From Lachnospiraceae bacterium (GTDB lineage Bacteria > Bacillota > Clostridia > Lachnospirales > Anaerotignaceae), in NCBI GenBank assembly GCA_019422065.1, contig JAHZEA010000014.1, positions 2,363 to 65,950 of the forward strand: a DNA stretch of 63,588 nucleotides, read 5' to 3'. The position numbers and the translations under genes are program-made. Under the pieces are notes generated by a model. That model was given only the letters and a program-made list of their open reading frames with translations. It had not been told where the DNA came from and made no database searches. Numbering within the stretch: position 1 is the stretch's first letter; each line of letters begins with the position of its first letter. Positions 8,059 to 16,226 of this stretch are shown piece by piece.

Positions 8059-9543
8059 TTACCCTGCAATTTCTTCTAATTCTTCCATTTCTTCTTTAGT
8101 AGGAGGTGTATCGAAAAATGGCTTGAAATTTGGGTCTACAGTACCTATGCCCATATAACGAGCCTTATAATCTTTAAGAAGTTTAAAGAAGTCTTTATTA
8201 AGCAGTACAAGTACAACAAGGTTAATAAAAACAGGTATTACAAGGCATATATCGGCAATAGCCCAGTTAATTCTTGCGCCGCCGCCTGTAAGCGTAATAA
8301 TTGTTACAAGAAATACGTTAGGTATTGGGAATACAAATTTAAAAACAGATATGCAAGTATCCCTAATTTTTGGATGGTTTCTTAAAAGATGTTCAAATAT
8401 GTTGTTGTAGTATGAAAACCATCCAGCAGTTGTAGTAAGACCAAAAAGAAACATCATTACACCTATAAATACAACTCCGCCATAGCCATAAAATGTTTCA
8501 AAAGCTGCAACTGTAAGAGTTGCCCCGTCAAGTCCTGAACTCCAAAGACCAGTAACAAGAACTGCAAGAGCTGATACTGAGCAGGTAATAGCTGTATCAA
8601 CAAAAACTTCTGTTGCTCCCCATAAACCTTGTCTAACAGGGTGTATTGTGTGTGCTGAACTATGAATAAGAGGTGAAGAACCTTGTCCGGCTTCATTAGA
8701 GTTTATGGCTCTTGAAATACCAACTCTCATCATATGTGTTACAGTAGTGCCTGCAAATCCGCCAAAGGCAGCCATAGGAGTAAAGGCATAAGAAAATATC
8801 ATTGCAAATGTAGAAGGTACATTTTTCCAGTTTGCTATTATAAGAACTATACCGCCAAGAACATATATTATACACATAAATGGAACTGCTGCTGAGCAAA
8901 ATTTTGCTATTCTAGGAATTCCTTTAAATATTATGTAATATATAAGAGCTGTATAAAATAATGTGACAACTATAGGGTTAAAACCAAAGCATGTGTTGAG
9001 TGTTTCTGAAAGAGTATACGCCTGTGAACCACCTAAGAACTGAGCAATAAAGCCTATACCAAATACCCACATTATAATTGCAGCCCATTTCCAGCCGCGT
9101 ACTTTAATCATAGCTTTTTCTATCATTGCTGTAGTACCGCCGAAATAGTCTCCTTTTTCGTTTTTTGAGCGGTAATAAACTGCTAATGAAACTTCTGCAC
9201 ACTTAATAATCATTCCAAAAAGCGCCCATACCCACATCCAAAATACAGCTCCAGGTCCGCCGGTAGCAATGGCTGTGGCTACACCGCCTATATTTGTTCC
9301 GCCAACGGAGCCGCCTATAGCTATACACGCAGCTTCAAATGGTGAAACTCGGCCTTTGCGCTTACTGTTTGATTCCTTGGCTCTCATAGCGCCAAGAGTA
9401 TGCTTCATAATATGGCCTATATGAAATACAGAAAAGAATCCACTTCTAACCATATAATATAAGCCGACAACAATTACAAAAATTATAAACGGCATTCCCC
9501 AAAGTGTACTGGCAAGATTTTCGATAAATTCTATAAACAGCAT
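8059..9543 (-). CDS. Sodium:alanine/glycine symporter, AGCS family
   Basis: An inner-membrane symporter that brings in small neutral amino acids (alanine, glycine, possibly others) with Na+ or H+. 494 residues with about 10-11 hydrophobic segments. AGCS signatures are clear: GGSVGGTNIGGVATAIATGGPGA and SNEAGQGSSP. It lies downstream of a Cys/Met gamma-lyase family gene on the same strand (132-base gap) and probably shares its sigma-54 promoter. This context suggests uptake of the amino acid that the lyase degrades, or of its product; that is inference. GGAGGAGT precedes the ATG. Confidence 0.93.
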   Translation of the reverse strand: MLFIEFIENLASTLWGMPFIIFVIVVGLYYMVRSGFFSVFHIGHIMKHTLGAMRAKESNSKRKGRVSPFEAACIAIGGSVGGTNIGGVATAIATGGPGAVFWMWVWALFGMIIKCAEVSLAVYYRSKNEKGDYFGGTTAMIEKAMIKVRGWKWAAIIMWVFGIGFIAQFLGGSQAYTLSETLNTCFGFNPIVVTLFYTALIYYIIFKGIPRIAKFCSAAVPFMCIIYVLGGIVLIIANWKNVPSTFAMIFSYAFTPMAAFGGFAGTTVTHMMRVGISRAINSNEAGQGSSPLIHSSAHTIHPVRQGLWGATEVFVDTAITCSVSALAVLVTGLWSSGLDGATLTVAAFETFYGYGGVVFIGVMMFLFGLTTTAGWFSYYNNIFEHLLRNHPKIRDTCISVFKFVFPIPNVFLVTIITLTGGGARINWAIADICLVIPVFINLVVLVLLNKDFFKLLKDYKARYMGIGTVDPNFKPFFDTPPTKEEMEELEEIAG

Positions 9544-9625
9544 ATGTACTCCTCCTTATTTTAGTTTTTTCAATAAAAAAATTAATTATTTTCCTCCTTT
9601 ATATTTTATTATTTTACTCTTTGTT

Positions 9626-9668
9626 TGGTCTTTTTACTATAGTGCGGTTGTAATAATTGTAAATTCGG
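9626..9668. repeat. Left copy of a split direct repeat (partner at 13111-13210)
   Basis: TGGTCTT, then TAGTGCGGTT (9640-9649), then ATTGTAAATTCGG (9656-9668) occur in the same order and orientation at 13111-13210, where ~64 bases separate the last two blocks. The pair brackets the lyase and sigma-54 regulator genes. Function unknown. Confidence 0.6.
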
Positions 9669-9675
9669 TCTATGT

Positions 9676-10851
9676 TTATTTAAAAACCTCAAGTGCCTGA
9701 TTAAAATCTTGTATAAGTTCTTCTGCGTTTTCCATACCTACAGATACCCTCATCATACCATCGGTAATACCTATTCTAAGTCGTTCTTCTCTTGATTGAT
9801 TTGAATGTGAAGAAAGCACAGGGTATGAAAGAGATGTTTTAAAACCACCAAGAGTCATAGCGTAATGTGGTATATGCAAGCGTCTCATAAATGCATTAAT
9901 TTTATCCATGTCTTCAGGCATAAGGAAACTTAACATTGCCCCAAAACCGTTTTTGAATTGTTTAACTGCGATTTTATACTGTGGATGGCTTTTTAACCCT
10001 GGATAATTAACTTTTTCAACATATGGATTTTTATCAAGTGCTTCTGCTAAAAGAGCGGCATTTTTACACTGGCGCTCAAGCCTAACATCAAGTGTTCTTA
10101 ATGAGCGTAAACACATATAAGAGCTGAAAGGGTCTAGTATTGGGCCCATTACGGTTTGTCTTGCCATTATTTTATTTAATAATTCGTTAGATGCTGTTAC
10201 AGAGCCGCCGCATACATCACTGTGGCCGTTAGCAAACTTTGTAAGACTTAATATAACAACATCAGCTCCCAAATTTAACGGACAAATAGTATAGGAAGTT
10301 GTAAATGTATTATCTACAACATAAAGAGCATTGCTCTGGTGTGCTATTTTTGCAATTTCTTCTACATCTATAACGCATATTGTTGGGTTAGTTACCACTT
10401 CTGAGTAAAGAACTTTTGTATTTGGTCGAATTGCATTTTTAACAGCTTCTTTGTCTGAAAAATCAACTACTGTAGAAGAAATACCATATTTAGGCAATAT
10501 TTCTTCTATTAACATAAGCGTTTCGCCATAAAGAACATGGTCGGCTACTATATGGTCGCCTTGCTGGAGCAATGCAAAAAGAGTAGTTGATATAGCGGCC
10601 ATACCTGATGAAAATACACATGATGCTTCGCCGTTTTCCAAATAGCTTATCATTTCTGAAAGCTCGTTTCGGTTAGGATTTCTTGTCCTTATATAGCTGT
10701 ATCCTTTTTTTGAATAGTAATCTTCCAACTCATCAAGGTCATCAACGCAAAATGCTGTTGAAAAATACACAGGCGGAACAATTGGTGTAGCCATAGGCCT
10801 GTTGTCAATTATAAGTCCTTTTTCTGTTAAACTAGTTTCTCTGCTGTACAT
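9676..10851 (-). CDS. Cys/Met metabolism PLP-dependent enzyme (methionine gamma-lyase / trans-sulfuration family)
   Basis: A cytoplasmic PLP enzyme of the cystathionine gamma-synthase fold, 391 residues. It probably splits a sulfur amino acid (methionine, homocysteine or cystathionine) to a thiol, ammonia and a 2-oxo acid. Lys205 in SLTKFANGHSDV binds PLP, and SSGMAAI (81-87) and VDNTF (179-183) are family motifs. The usual E-T/S-P-T-N-P loop reads EVVTNPT (151-157), and the Cys of classical methionine gamma-lyase after LYG is Glu, so the substrate is open. A near-perfect sigma-54 promoter lies 48 bases upstream and the activator is divergent. This favours regulated catabolism over biosynthesis. 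Confidence 0.88.
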   Translation of the reverse strand: MYSRETSLTEKGLIIDNRPMATPIVPPVYFSTAFCVDDLDELEDYYSKKGYSYIRTRNPNRNELSEMISYLENGEASCVFSSGMAAISTTLFALLQQGDHIVADHVLYGETLMLIEEILPKYGISSTVVDFSDKEAVKNAIRPNTKVLYSEVVTNPTICVIDVEEIAKIAHQSNALYVVDNTFTTSYTICPLNLGADVVILSLTKFANGHSDVCGGSVTASNELLNKIMARQTVMGPILDPFSSYMCLRSLRTLDVRLERQCKNAALLAEALDKNPYVEKVNYPGLKSHPQYKIAVKQFKNGFGAMLSFLMPEDMDKINAFMRRLHIPHYAMTLGGFKTSLSYPVLSSHSNQSREERLRIGITDGMMRVSVGMENAEELIQDFNQALEVFK

Positions 10852-10898
10852 GATAAAAACCTCCTTTATTGTTTGTGATGTTTTGTATTAATATAAAG

Positions 10899-10914
10899 AG
10901 CAAAAACCGTGCCA
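10899..10914 (-). promoter_or_regulatory. Sigma-54 promoter for the gamma-lyase/symporter pair
   Basis: Read on the minus strand, 10914 to 10899 is TGGCACGGTTTTTGCT. This matches the -24/-12 consensus TGGCACG-N4-TTGCW at every defined position. It lies 48 bases before the lyase start, and the divergent gene encodes a sigma-54 activator. Confidence 0.9.
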
Positions 10915-10971
10915 AAAAATATACTGCGTAAAAGAAGGGTTTTTGAGTACATTTGGAGAAAATAAGTAATA

Positions 10972-11020
10972 AATGGGTTAAAAAATGGGATTAAATTCTA
11001 ATAAAATGGGTTACAAAATG
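10972..11020. promoter_or_regulatory. Probable upstream activator sites for the sigma-54 regulator
   Basis: AATGGGTTA occurs at 10972-10980 and 11005-11013, each followed by A/C-AAAATG. The 33-bp phase is three helical turns, and the sites lie 60-100 bp upstream of the sigma-54 promoter, the usual place for an enhancer. They also overlap the leader of the regulator gene, so autoregulation is possible. Confidence 0.6.
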
Positions 11021-11040
11021 CAATAATGGGAGGAATTGGA

Positions 11041-13080
11041 ATGAATGGTACAGTTGCTATTATTTCCGGACGCTCAATGTGGGGTGTTTATTTAAAAAAT
11101 TTATTGGAAGAAATATTTGAAGGAAGTTTTGATATAAAAATATATGGCAGTGACAATAATACTTTGTTTCAACCAATAGACGCACAGCTTGTAATATTTT
11201 CTAAACCAATATTATTCTGCCTTGCCCAAAAATATATAAAGCTTCAAACGCCTGTTATTGGTATATCGCACACAATATCAAAAGAACAGTATAAAAAAAT
11301 ATGTGCAATTCCTGCCGGTAAAGAAGTTTTGGTTGTTAATGATTCTGAAATGTCAATTATTGAAACTATTCAAGTTTTCCACGCTTTGGGTATAAACCAT
11401 ATTGATTTTGTTCCTTACGCTGAAGGTGTTGAAATTAACAAAAATATTGATACTGCTATTACGCCGGGAGAAAAGAGTCTTGTTCCAAGTTACATTAAAA
11501 ATGTTGTTGATATTGGTGAAAGGCTTATTGATTCTTCTTCTATTACTGAAATAGCTATGTATATGGGTCTTGAAAAACAGCTATATTCTGACAGAGTAAA
11601 AAAATACTTTGATTCTTTAATGCCTATTAAATCACAGTTATATCAGCTTTTTGACAAAAGCAGACATGCCGCAAGCAGGATAGAGGGGCTGTTGTCTATG
11701 TTGGATGATGGCGTAATTATAGCTGATGAAAACGGCATTATAATAGAAAGCAATAAAGATGCTAACAGGCTTTTAACTAATTCCGGCACTATTATAGGAA
11801 AACATATTTCGGAATTTATGCCTGAAATAAATAAATTAAATCCTGATTCTGATGGGGAGCTTCTTATTAAAAGAGGCGGCAGGTACATTTCATTAAGAAT
11901 TGTAAAAGTAAATGACTATGGCATGGATTATGGTTTTATATTACAGATGAGTTATTTTGAGGAAAGAGAGAAAAAGCAGAATAAATTAAGACGGCAAATA
12001 ATGGGCAAGGGACACTTTGCCAAATATTGCTTTAACGACATAATTACTCAGAATAAAAATTTTTATGAATTAAAAAAGCTTGCACAAACCCAAGCTAAAA
12101 ACAATGCAACAATATTAATAACAGGAGAAAGCGGAACAGGAAAAGAAATGTTTGCACAGGCTATACATAATGCATCAAACAGGAAAGATGGGCCGTTTGT
12201 GGCTATTAACTGTGCTGCGCTTCCTCAAAATTTACTTGAAAGTGAGTTATTTGGTTATGAAGAAGGTTCATTTACAGGTGCCAAAAAGGGCGGTAAAATA
12301 GGTCTTTTTGAAATGGCCCATAGAGGTACAATATTTCTTGATGAAATAGGGGATATGGACAGTGCTTTACAGGCTAGGCTTTTGAGAGTTCTAGAAGAAA
12401 GGGAAGTTATGCGTATTGGCGGAGACAGGGTTATACCTGTTGATATTAGAGTTATAGCAGCCACTAACAGAAACTTATGGGAAATGTCTAATAACGGAGG
12501 CTTTAGAAAAGACCTTTATTACAGGCTTAATGTGTTTCCTTTTGAGCTCCCACCACTTAGAAAAAGAAAAGATGATATTATGCTGCTTTTTTCATATATA
12601 ATGGATAAAAACGGAAAAAAATTTAATTTAAGCAATAAAGCAAAAGAGTTGATGCTAAGTTATAGGTGGTATGGCAATGTTCGAGAATTAAAAAACTGTG
12701 TAGATTATTTATGCTGTCTTGAAAAAAGCACGATAGATTTAGACGACTTAAAAAGGATACTGCATTTTTCAGATGATGTTAATGTTCCTGAACATGATAT
12801 TAAAATAAATGAAACAAAATTTAATGGCGAATTTTTAAAAAACATACCTGCTGCTGAAAGAAAGTGTGCAATTTGGATTATAAAATATCTTTATAACAAC
12901 GGAAGCTGTGGCAGAAGAAAACTTTTTCAAATGTCTGTTAACGAAAATTTTAATACATCAGAAAGCTTAATACGCAGTGTTTTGACAGTTTTGCAAAATG
13001 AAGGTATAGTTGTTAAAAGCGTAGGCAGAGGGGGGACGGCTCTTACAGATTTTGGATATAGTGTAGCAGAAAATGTTTGA
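11041..13080 (+). CDS. Sigma-54-dependent transcriptional activator with PrpR_N and PAS domains
   Basis: A 679-residue bacterial enhancer-binding protein. Residues ~1-190 resemble the PrpR N-terminal sensor domain, ~215-310 a PAS domain, and ~330-570 the AAA+ sigma-54 interaction domain: Walker A GESGTGKE (362-369), GSFTGA loop at 409 (A to S variant of GAFTGA) and FLDEIGDM Walker B. The C-terminus is a winged-helix-like region rather than the usual Fis helix-turn-helix, ending with a GRGGTALTDFG wing. ATG 11041 is preferred because GGGAGG sits 8 bases upstream; the ATG at 11026 lies before it. It diverges from the lyase gene it most likely controls. Confidence 0.92.
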   Translation: MNGTVAIISGRSMWGVYLKNLLEEIFEGSFDIKIYGSDNNTLFQPIDAQLVIFSKPILFCLAQKYIKLQTPVIGISHTISKEQYKKICAIPAGKEVLVVNDSEMSIIETIQVFHALGINHIDFVPYAEGVEINKNIDTAITPGEKSLVPSYIKNVVDIGERLIDSSSITEIAMYMGLEKQLYSDRVKKYFDSLMPIKSQLYQLFDKSRHAASRIEGLLSMLDDGVIIADENGIIIESNKDANRLLTNSGTIIGKHISEFMPEINKLNPDSDGELLIKRGGRYISLRIVKVNDYGMDYGFILQMSYFEEREKKQNKLRRQIMGKGHFAKYCFNDIITQNKNFYELKKLAQTQAKNNATILITGESGTGKEMFAQAIHNASNRKDGPFVAINCAALPQNLLESELFGYEEGSFTGAKKGGKIGLFEMAHRGTIFLDEIGDMDSALQARLLRVLEEREVMRIGGDRVIPVDIRVIAATNRNLWEMSNNGGFRKDLYYRLNVFPFELPPLRKRKDDIMLLFSYIMDKNGKKFNLSNKAKELMLSYRWYGNVRELKNCVDYLCCLEKSTIDLDDLKRILHFSDDVNVPEHDIKINETKFNGEFLKNIPAAERKCAIWIIKYLYNNGSCGRRKLFQMSVNENFNTSESLIRSVLTVLQNEGIVVKSVGRGGTALTDFGYSVAENV

Positions 13081-13110
13081 CAAAGAATATAAAGAATAAT
13101 ATAATAAAAC

Positions 13111-13210
13111 TGGTCTTCTTAATTAGTGCGGTTATTAACCGTTAAAATTATTTAAACGGAATATTTCGACGCGGCAAAGTATTTGTCTCGTTGTGCTATT
13201 GTAAATTCGG
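13111..13210. repeat. Right copy of the split direct repeat
   Basis: TGGTCTT, TAGTGCGGTT (13124-13133) and the 13-bp ATTGTAAATTCGG (13198-13210) repeat the 9626-9668 element. About 64 bases with no counterpart lie between the last two blocks. Confidence 0.6.
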
Positions 13211-13235
13211 GACGGATATTCATCCGTCTTTTTTT
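13211..13235 (+). terminator. Terminator between the regulator and the EamA gene
   Basis: Stem GACGGAT (13211-13217) with ATCCGTC (13222-13228), loop ATTC, then seven T residues. It lies only 20 bases before the next start, so it ends the regulator transcript or attenuates the EamA transcript. Confidence 0.88.
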
Positions 13236-13255
13236 CGTTTAAAGGAGGCCGCTTA

Positions 13256-14137
13256 ATGCGAAAAGCTTATTTATGTATAATAGCCTCAGGTATAATGTGG
13301 GGCTGTATGGGGACATTTGTTAAACAGCTGGAAATACTTGGAATTACGTCTATTCAATCTGCATTTATTCGCTTGGCTGTTTCTGCTGTTTTAACTGGTA
13401 TATATTATATTTTTACCGACAGGAAAGCTTTTAAGCTAAATAAACAGGCTATACTGCCTACTGCGGGAGTTGGCATATTGGGCATAGGTATGTTCAGTTT
13501 TACATATTTTAGCGCAATTACTAAAACATCTGTTTCTTTAGCTGCAGCGCTTTTATATACTTCTCCTGCATTTGTATTAATACTGTCAAGATTTATGTTT
13601 GGAGAGAAAATAACAACTAAAAAAGTAGCAGCGCTATTAATGATTGCATTGGGGTGTATACTTGTAACAGAACTTTTAAGCAGTGGAAGCAGCTCTTACT
13701 CAAGTGTGGGAATACTCCTTGGTTTAACAGCAGCAATTGCATATTCTTTTTATAGTTTGTTGGGAAAAGTAGCTATAAATAAAGGTGCTACATCTGAATC
13801 CCTTGCTTTTTATTCTCTTGTTTTTGCGTCACTTATGCTTTTTGCTTTTAGTGATGTTAATGGGATAATAAAAACACTTAAAACCCCTATGGATATTTTT
13901 TGGGCTCTGTCATTAGGAATTGTAAGCGGAGCTTTACCAAGTTTTTTGTTTGCTAAAGGTCTTAAATTTGTTGAAAGCAGCAAAGCTTCAATGCTGGCTA
14001 CAACAGATTTGGCTATGTCTACTATACTTGGAATAGCTATATTTAATGAACCAATTAATATTGAAAAAATGGCTGGACTTTTATTAATATTTGGAGCCGT
14101 TTTTGTTCTTCAAAAAACAGACTTAAAAAAGGAGTGA
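13256..14137 (+). CDS. EamA family (DMT superfamily) transporter
   Basis: A 293-residue inner-membrane protein with about ten hydrophobic segments in two EamA repeats (about residues 5-135 and 150-290). The family exports amino acids and metabolites. AAAGGAGGCC sits before the ATG, and the stop overlaps the ribosome binding site region of the MalY-type gene, so the two are coupled. Context suggests export of a sulfur amino acid or lyase product, which is inference. Confidence 0.88.
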   Translation: MRKAYLCIIASGIMWGCMGTFVKQLEILGITSIQSAFIRLAVSAVLTGIYYIFTDRKAFKLNKQAILPTAGVGILGIGMFSFTYFSAITKTSVSLAAALLYTSPAFVLILSRFMFGEKITTKKVAALLMIALGCILVTELLSSGSSSYSSVGILLGLTAAIAYSFYSLLGKVAINKGATSESLAFYSLVFASLMLFAFSDVNGIIKTLKTPMDIFWALSLGIVSGALPSFLFAKGLKFVESSKASMLATTDLAMSTILGIAIFNEPINIEKMAGLLLIFGAVFVLQKTDLKKE

Positions 14138-14142
14138 CAGGT

Positions 14143-15312
14143 ATGGACAAAACTTATTTTGATGTACAAATTAACCGTGAAAACACTATGTGTTATAAGT
14201 ATGATTTTAAAGAAAAGAATAAAAAGCCTAAAGACTGCATACCTATGTGGGTGGCTGACATGGATTTTAGAACAGCGCCGGAAATAATTGAGGCTTTAAA
14301 AGAAAGAGTGGATTATGGAATATTTGGATATTCCGATACTACAGGAGAATATGAGGATATTGTTGTAAATTGGGCTAAAAAGCACTATGACATAGATATT
14401 GAAAACAATTGGATTGTAAAAACTCCGGGAATTATATTTGCTTTAAGCGCAGCAGTAAGGGGATTTACTTCAGTTGGTGATAGTGTTATTATTCAGCAGC
14501 CGGTATATCATCCTTTTAATAATATGGTTGTTCAAAACGCAAGAAATATGGTGTCCAATGATTTAATAGAAAACAATGGGTATTATTCAATGGACCTTGA
14601 GGATTTGGAAAATAAAATAGTAAAACATAACTGTAAGCTTTTTATGCTCTGCAATCCACATAACCCGGTTGGACGTTATTGGACAGAGCAAGAGCTTAAA
14701 GACCTTGGTAAGGTGCTTTTAAAGCATGATATGATTGTGTTAAGTGATGAAATACATGCGGATTTTGTATGGGGTCAAAACAAGCCTATATCTCTTTTAA
14801 AAGCTGTTCCGGAATTAAAAGACAGAATTATAGTATGCCAATCTCCGTCTAAAACATTTAACATTGCAGGCATACAGGTGGCAAATATAATTATACCTAA
14901 TAAAGAAATACGTGATAGATTTATTGGTTTTAAGAAAAGTGTTGGTTATGATGAGTTAAATGTTTTTGCCCTTATATCATGTATGGCAGCGTACACTAAA
15001 GGTGAAGAATGGTATAACTGCATGCGTTCTTATATTTATGACAATATATTATACGCTGAAAGCGTTATTAAGCCTATGAAAGAAGTTAACATGATTAGAC
15101 CTGAGGCTACGTATCTTTTATGGCTGGATTTCAGAAAAACTGGACTTAGTGCTGATGAAATTGAAAATAAACTTTTAAATGAAGCTGGTGTTTGGTTTAA
15201 CAGAGGCGAAATGTTTGGCCATATGGGAGAGAGGTTCTTCCGCATGAATGTTGCCTGCCCAAGAAAAACACTGGAAGATGTAATGAATAGAATAAAAAAT
15301 ACTTTTAAATAA
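14143..15312 (+). CDS. MalY/PatB-type aminotransferase (cystathionine beta-lyase)
   Basis: A PLP-dependent fold-type I enzyme, 389 residues. It probably cleaves C-S bonds of cystathionine or cysteine conjugates to give pyruvate, ammonia and a thiol. Key parts are PMWVADMDF near residue 32, CNPHNPVGR, LSDEIHADF, and Lys237 in SPSKTFNIAG, which binds PLP. ATG 14143 is preferred over an in-frame GTG at 14134, which lies within the AAGGAG ribosome binding site. It is co-transcribed with the EamA exporter. Together with the nearby gamma-lyase it makes a sulfur amino-acid degradation block. Confidence 0.92.
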   Translation: MDKTYFDVQINRENTMCYKYDFKEKNKKPKDCIPMWVADMDFRTAPEIIEALKERVDYGIFGYSDTTGEYEDIVVNWAKKHYDIDIENNWIVKTPGIIFALSAAVRGFTSVGDSVIIQQPVYHPFNNMVVQNARNMVSNDLIENNGYYSMDLEDLENKIVKHNCKLFMLCNPHNPVGRYWTEQELKDLGKVLLKHDMIVLSDEIHADFVWGQNKPISLLKAVPELKDRIIVCQSPSKTFNIAGIQVANIIIPNKEIRDRFIGFKKSVGYDELNVFALISCMAAYTKGEEWYNCMRSYIYDNILYAESVIKPMKEVNMIRPEATYLLWLDFRKTGLSADEIENKLLNEAGVWFNRGEMFGHMGERFFRMNVACPRKTLEDVMNRIKNTFK

Positions 15313-15330
15313 TAAAAAAAATTCCCTTTA

Positions 15331-15370
15331 TATTCCCGAGACCAATGTCATAATTGGTTTTTCGGGAATA
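15331..15370. terminator. Bidirectional terminator between convergent genes
   Basis: Stem TATTCCCGA (15331-15339) with TCGGGAATA (15362-15370), plus an inner ACCAAT/ATTGGT stem, lies between the MalY-type gene and the convergent ArsR gene. Confidence 0.75.
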
Positions 15371-15387
15371 TATTATTTATGTATAAA

Positions 15388-15759
15388 TTAATTAGGGCAG
15401 GATATGTCTGCTATACTTTCTATTGTTAAATGAAGGGAATTTGCCATTTCTGTATCGGCGGCTTTGTAATACATTTCTTTGCCTTCACGGCGGGATATAA
15501 TAAGCCCGCTGGATTTAAGAAGTCTTAAATGGTGAGATACTGCCGGGCTTGTCATATTTGTAATAGCAGCAATATTGATAACGCATTCTTCGCAATGGCA
15601 TAAAAGCCAAAATATTTTAAGCCGGCTAGGGTCACCAAGCTGTTTTAATATACCGGAAACTGAACGAATTGTGTCATCAGATGGCATATCATTAATTAAT
15701 TTATATTCGTTTTCCGCATGTTTATGCGGCAGTGCACAGGAATTTTCATTGTTTAACAT
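15388..15759 (-). CDS. ArsR/SmtB family metal-responsive repressor
   Basis: A 123-residue winged-helix repressor that releases DNA when it binds a heavy metal. The helix-turn-helix is SPAVSHHLRLLKSSGLI and the wing RREGKEMYYK. LLCHCEECV holds three Cys in the helix used for the alpha-3 metal site of ArsR/CadC, and the N-terminus has Cys/His (ENSCALPHKH). This points to Cd, Pb, Zn or As sensing. The start at 15759 is chosen because GGAGGTG lies just upstream; an upstream ATG has none. It diverges from the HMA/ATPase genes across a palindromic operator. Confidence 0.92.
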   Translation of the reverse strand: MLNNENSCALPHKHAENEYKLINDMPSDDTIRSVSGILKQLGDPSRLKIFWLLCHCEECVINIAAITNMTSPAVSHHLRLLKSSGLIISRREGKEMYYKAADTEMANSLHLTIESIADISCPN

Positions 15760-15852
15760 AAATTGCACCTCCACGATATTTATTATATTTGAAATAAAAA
15801 CAAATATCAATATTATAATAAGATTAAAAGTATATTTAATTGTTTAATTGTA

Positions 15853-15899
15853 TTGACATTAAACATAAAATGTTTTATATTATATTTAACGATTAAATA
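15853..15899 (+). promoter_or_regulatory. Promoter and ArsR operator of the metal efflux genes
   Basis: TTGACA (15853-15858), a 17-bp spacer and TATATT (15876-15881) form a strong promoter. Just after the -10 lies a perfect inverted repeat TATTTAA-CGA-TTAAATA (15883-15899) over the start site, as expected for ArsR-family repression. Confidence 0.75.
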
Positions 15900-15933
15900 A
15901 TCTTTAAATTGTTTTTAGAAAGGAATGGTTTTT

Positions 15934-16152
15934 ATGAAAAAGAGTTATAAAATAGATGTTGATTGTGCAAATTGCGCTAGCAAAATGGAATTAGCAGCAA
16001 ATAAAACAGAAGGCGTAAAAAATGCTGTTGTTAATTTTATGACTTTAAAAATGAATGTTGAATTTGAAGAAGGATTTGAACCAAAGGCAGTTATGCAGGA
16101 AGTCAGAAAGAACTGCAAAAAGGTAGAAAGTGATTGTGATATATTCTTTTAA
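15934..16152 (+). CDS. Heavy-metal-associated (HMA) domain protein
   Basis: A 72-residue single-domain metallochaperone-like protein. The metal site is DCANCAS (CxxC), and the beta-alpha-beta-beta-alpha-beta pattern is complete. C-terminal CDIFF adds another Cys. The start at 15934 is chosen because the in-frame ATG at 15925 touches the AGGA ribosome binding site. The P-type ATPase downstream has no N-terminal HMA domain of its own, so this protein probably supplies it with metal (inference). Confidence 0.88.
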   Translation: MKKSYKIDVDCANCASKMELAANKTEGVKNAVVNFMTLKMNVEFEEGFEPKAVMQEVRKNCKKVESDCDIFF

Positions 16153-16161
16153 TCAATTTTT

Positions 16162-16187
16162 ACTGCGCTTTTTTGGCGCAGTTTTTT
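16162..16187 (+). terminator. Hairpin between the HMA gene and the ATPase gene
   Basis: Stem ACTGCGC (16162-16168) with GCGCAGT (16176-16182) is followed by six T residues. It may set a higher level of the HMA protein than of the ATPase. Confidence 0.8.
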
Positions 16188-16226
16188 AAAAGGTTGGTTA
16201 ACATATTTTCAGAAGGTGTTTAGCTT

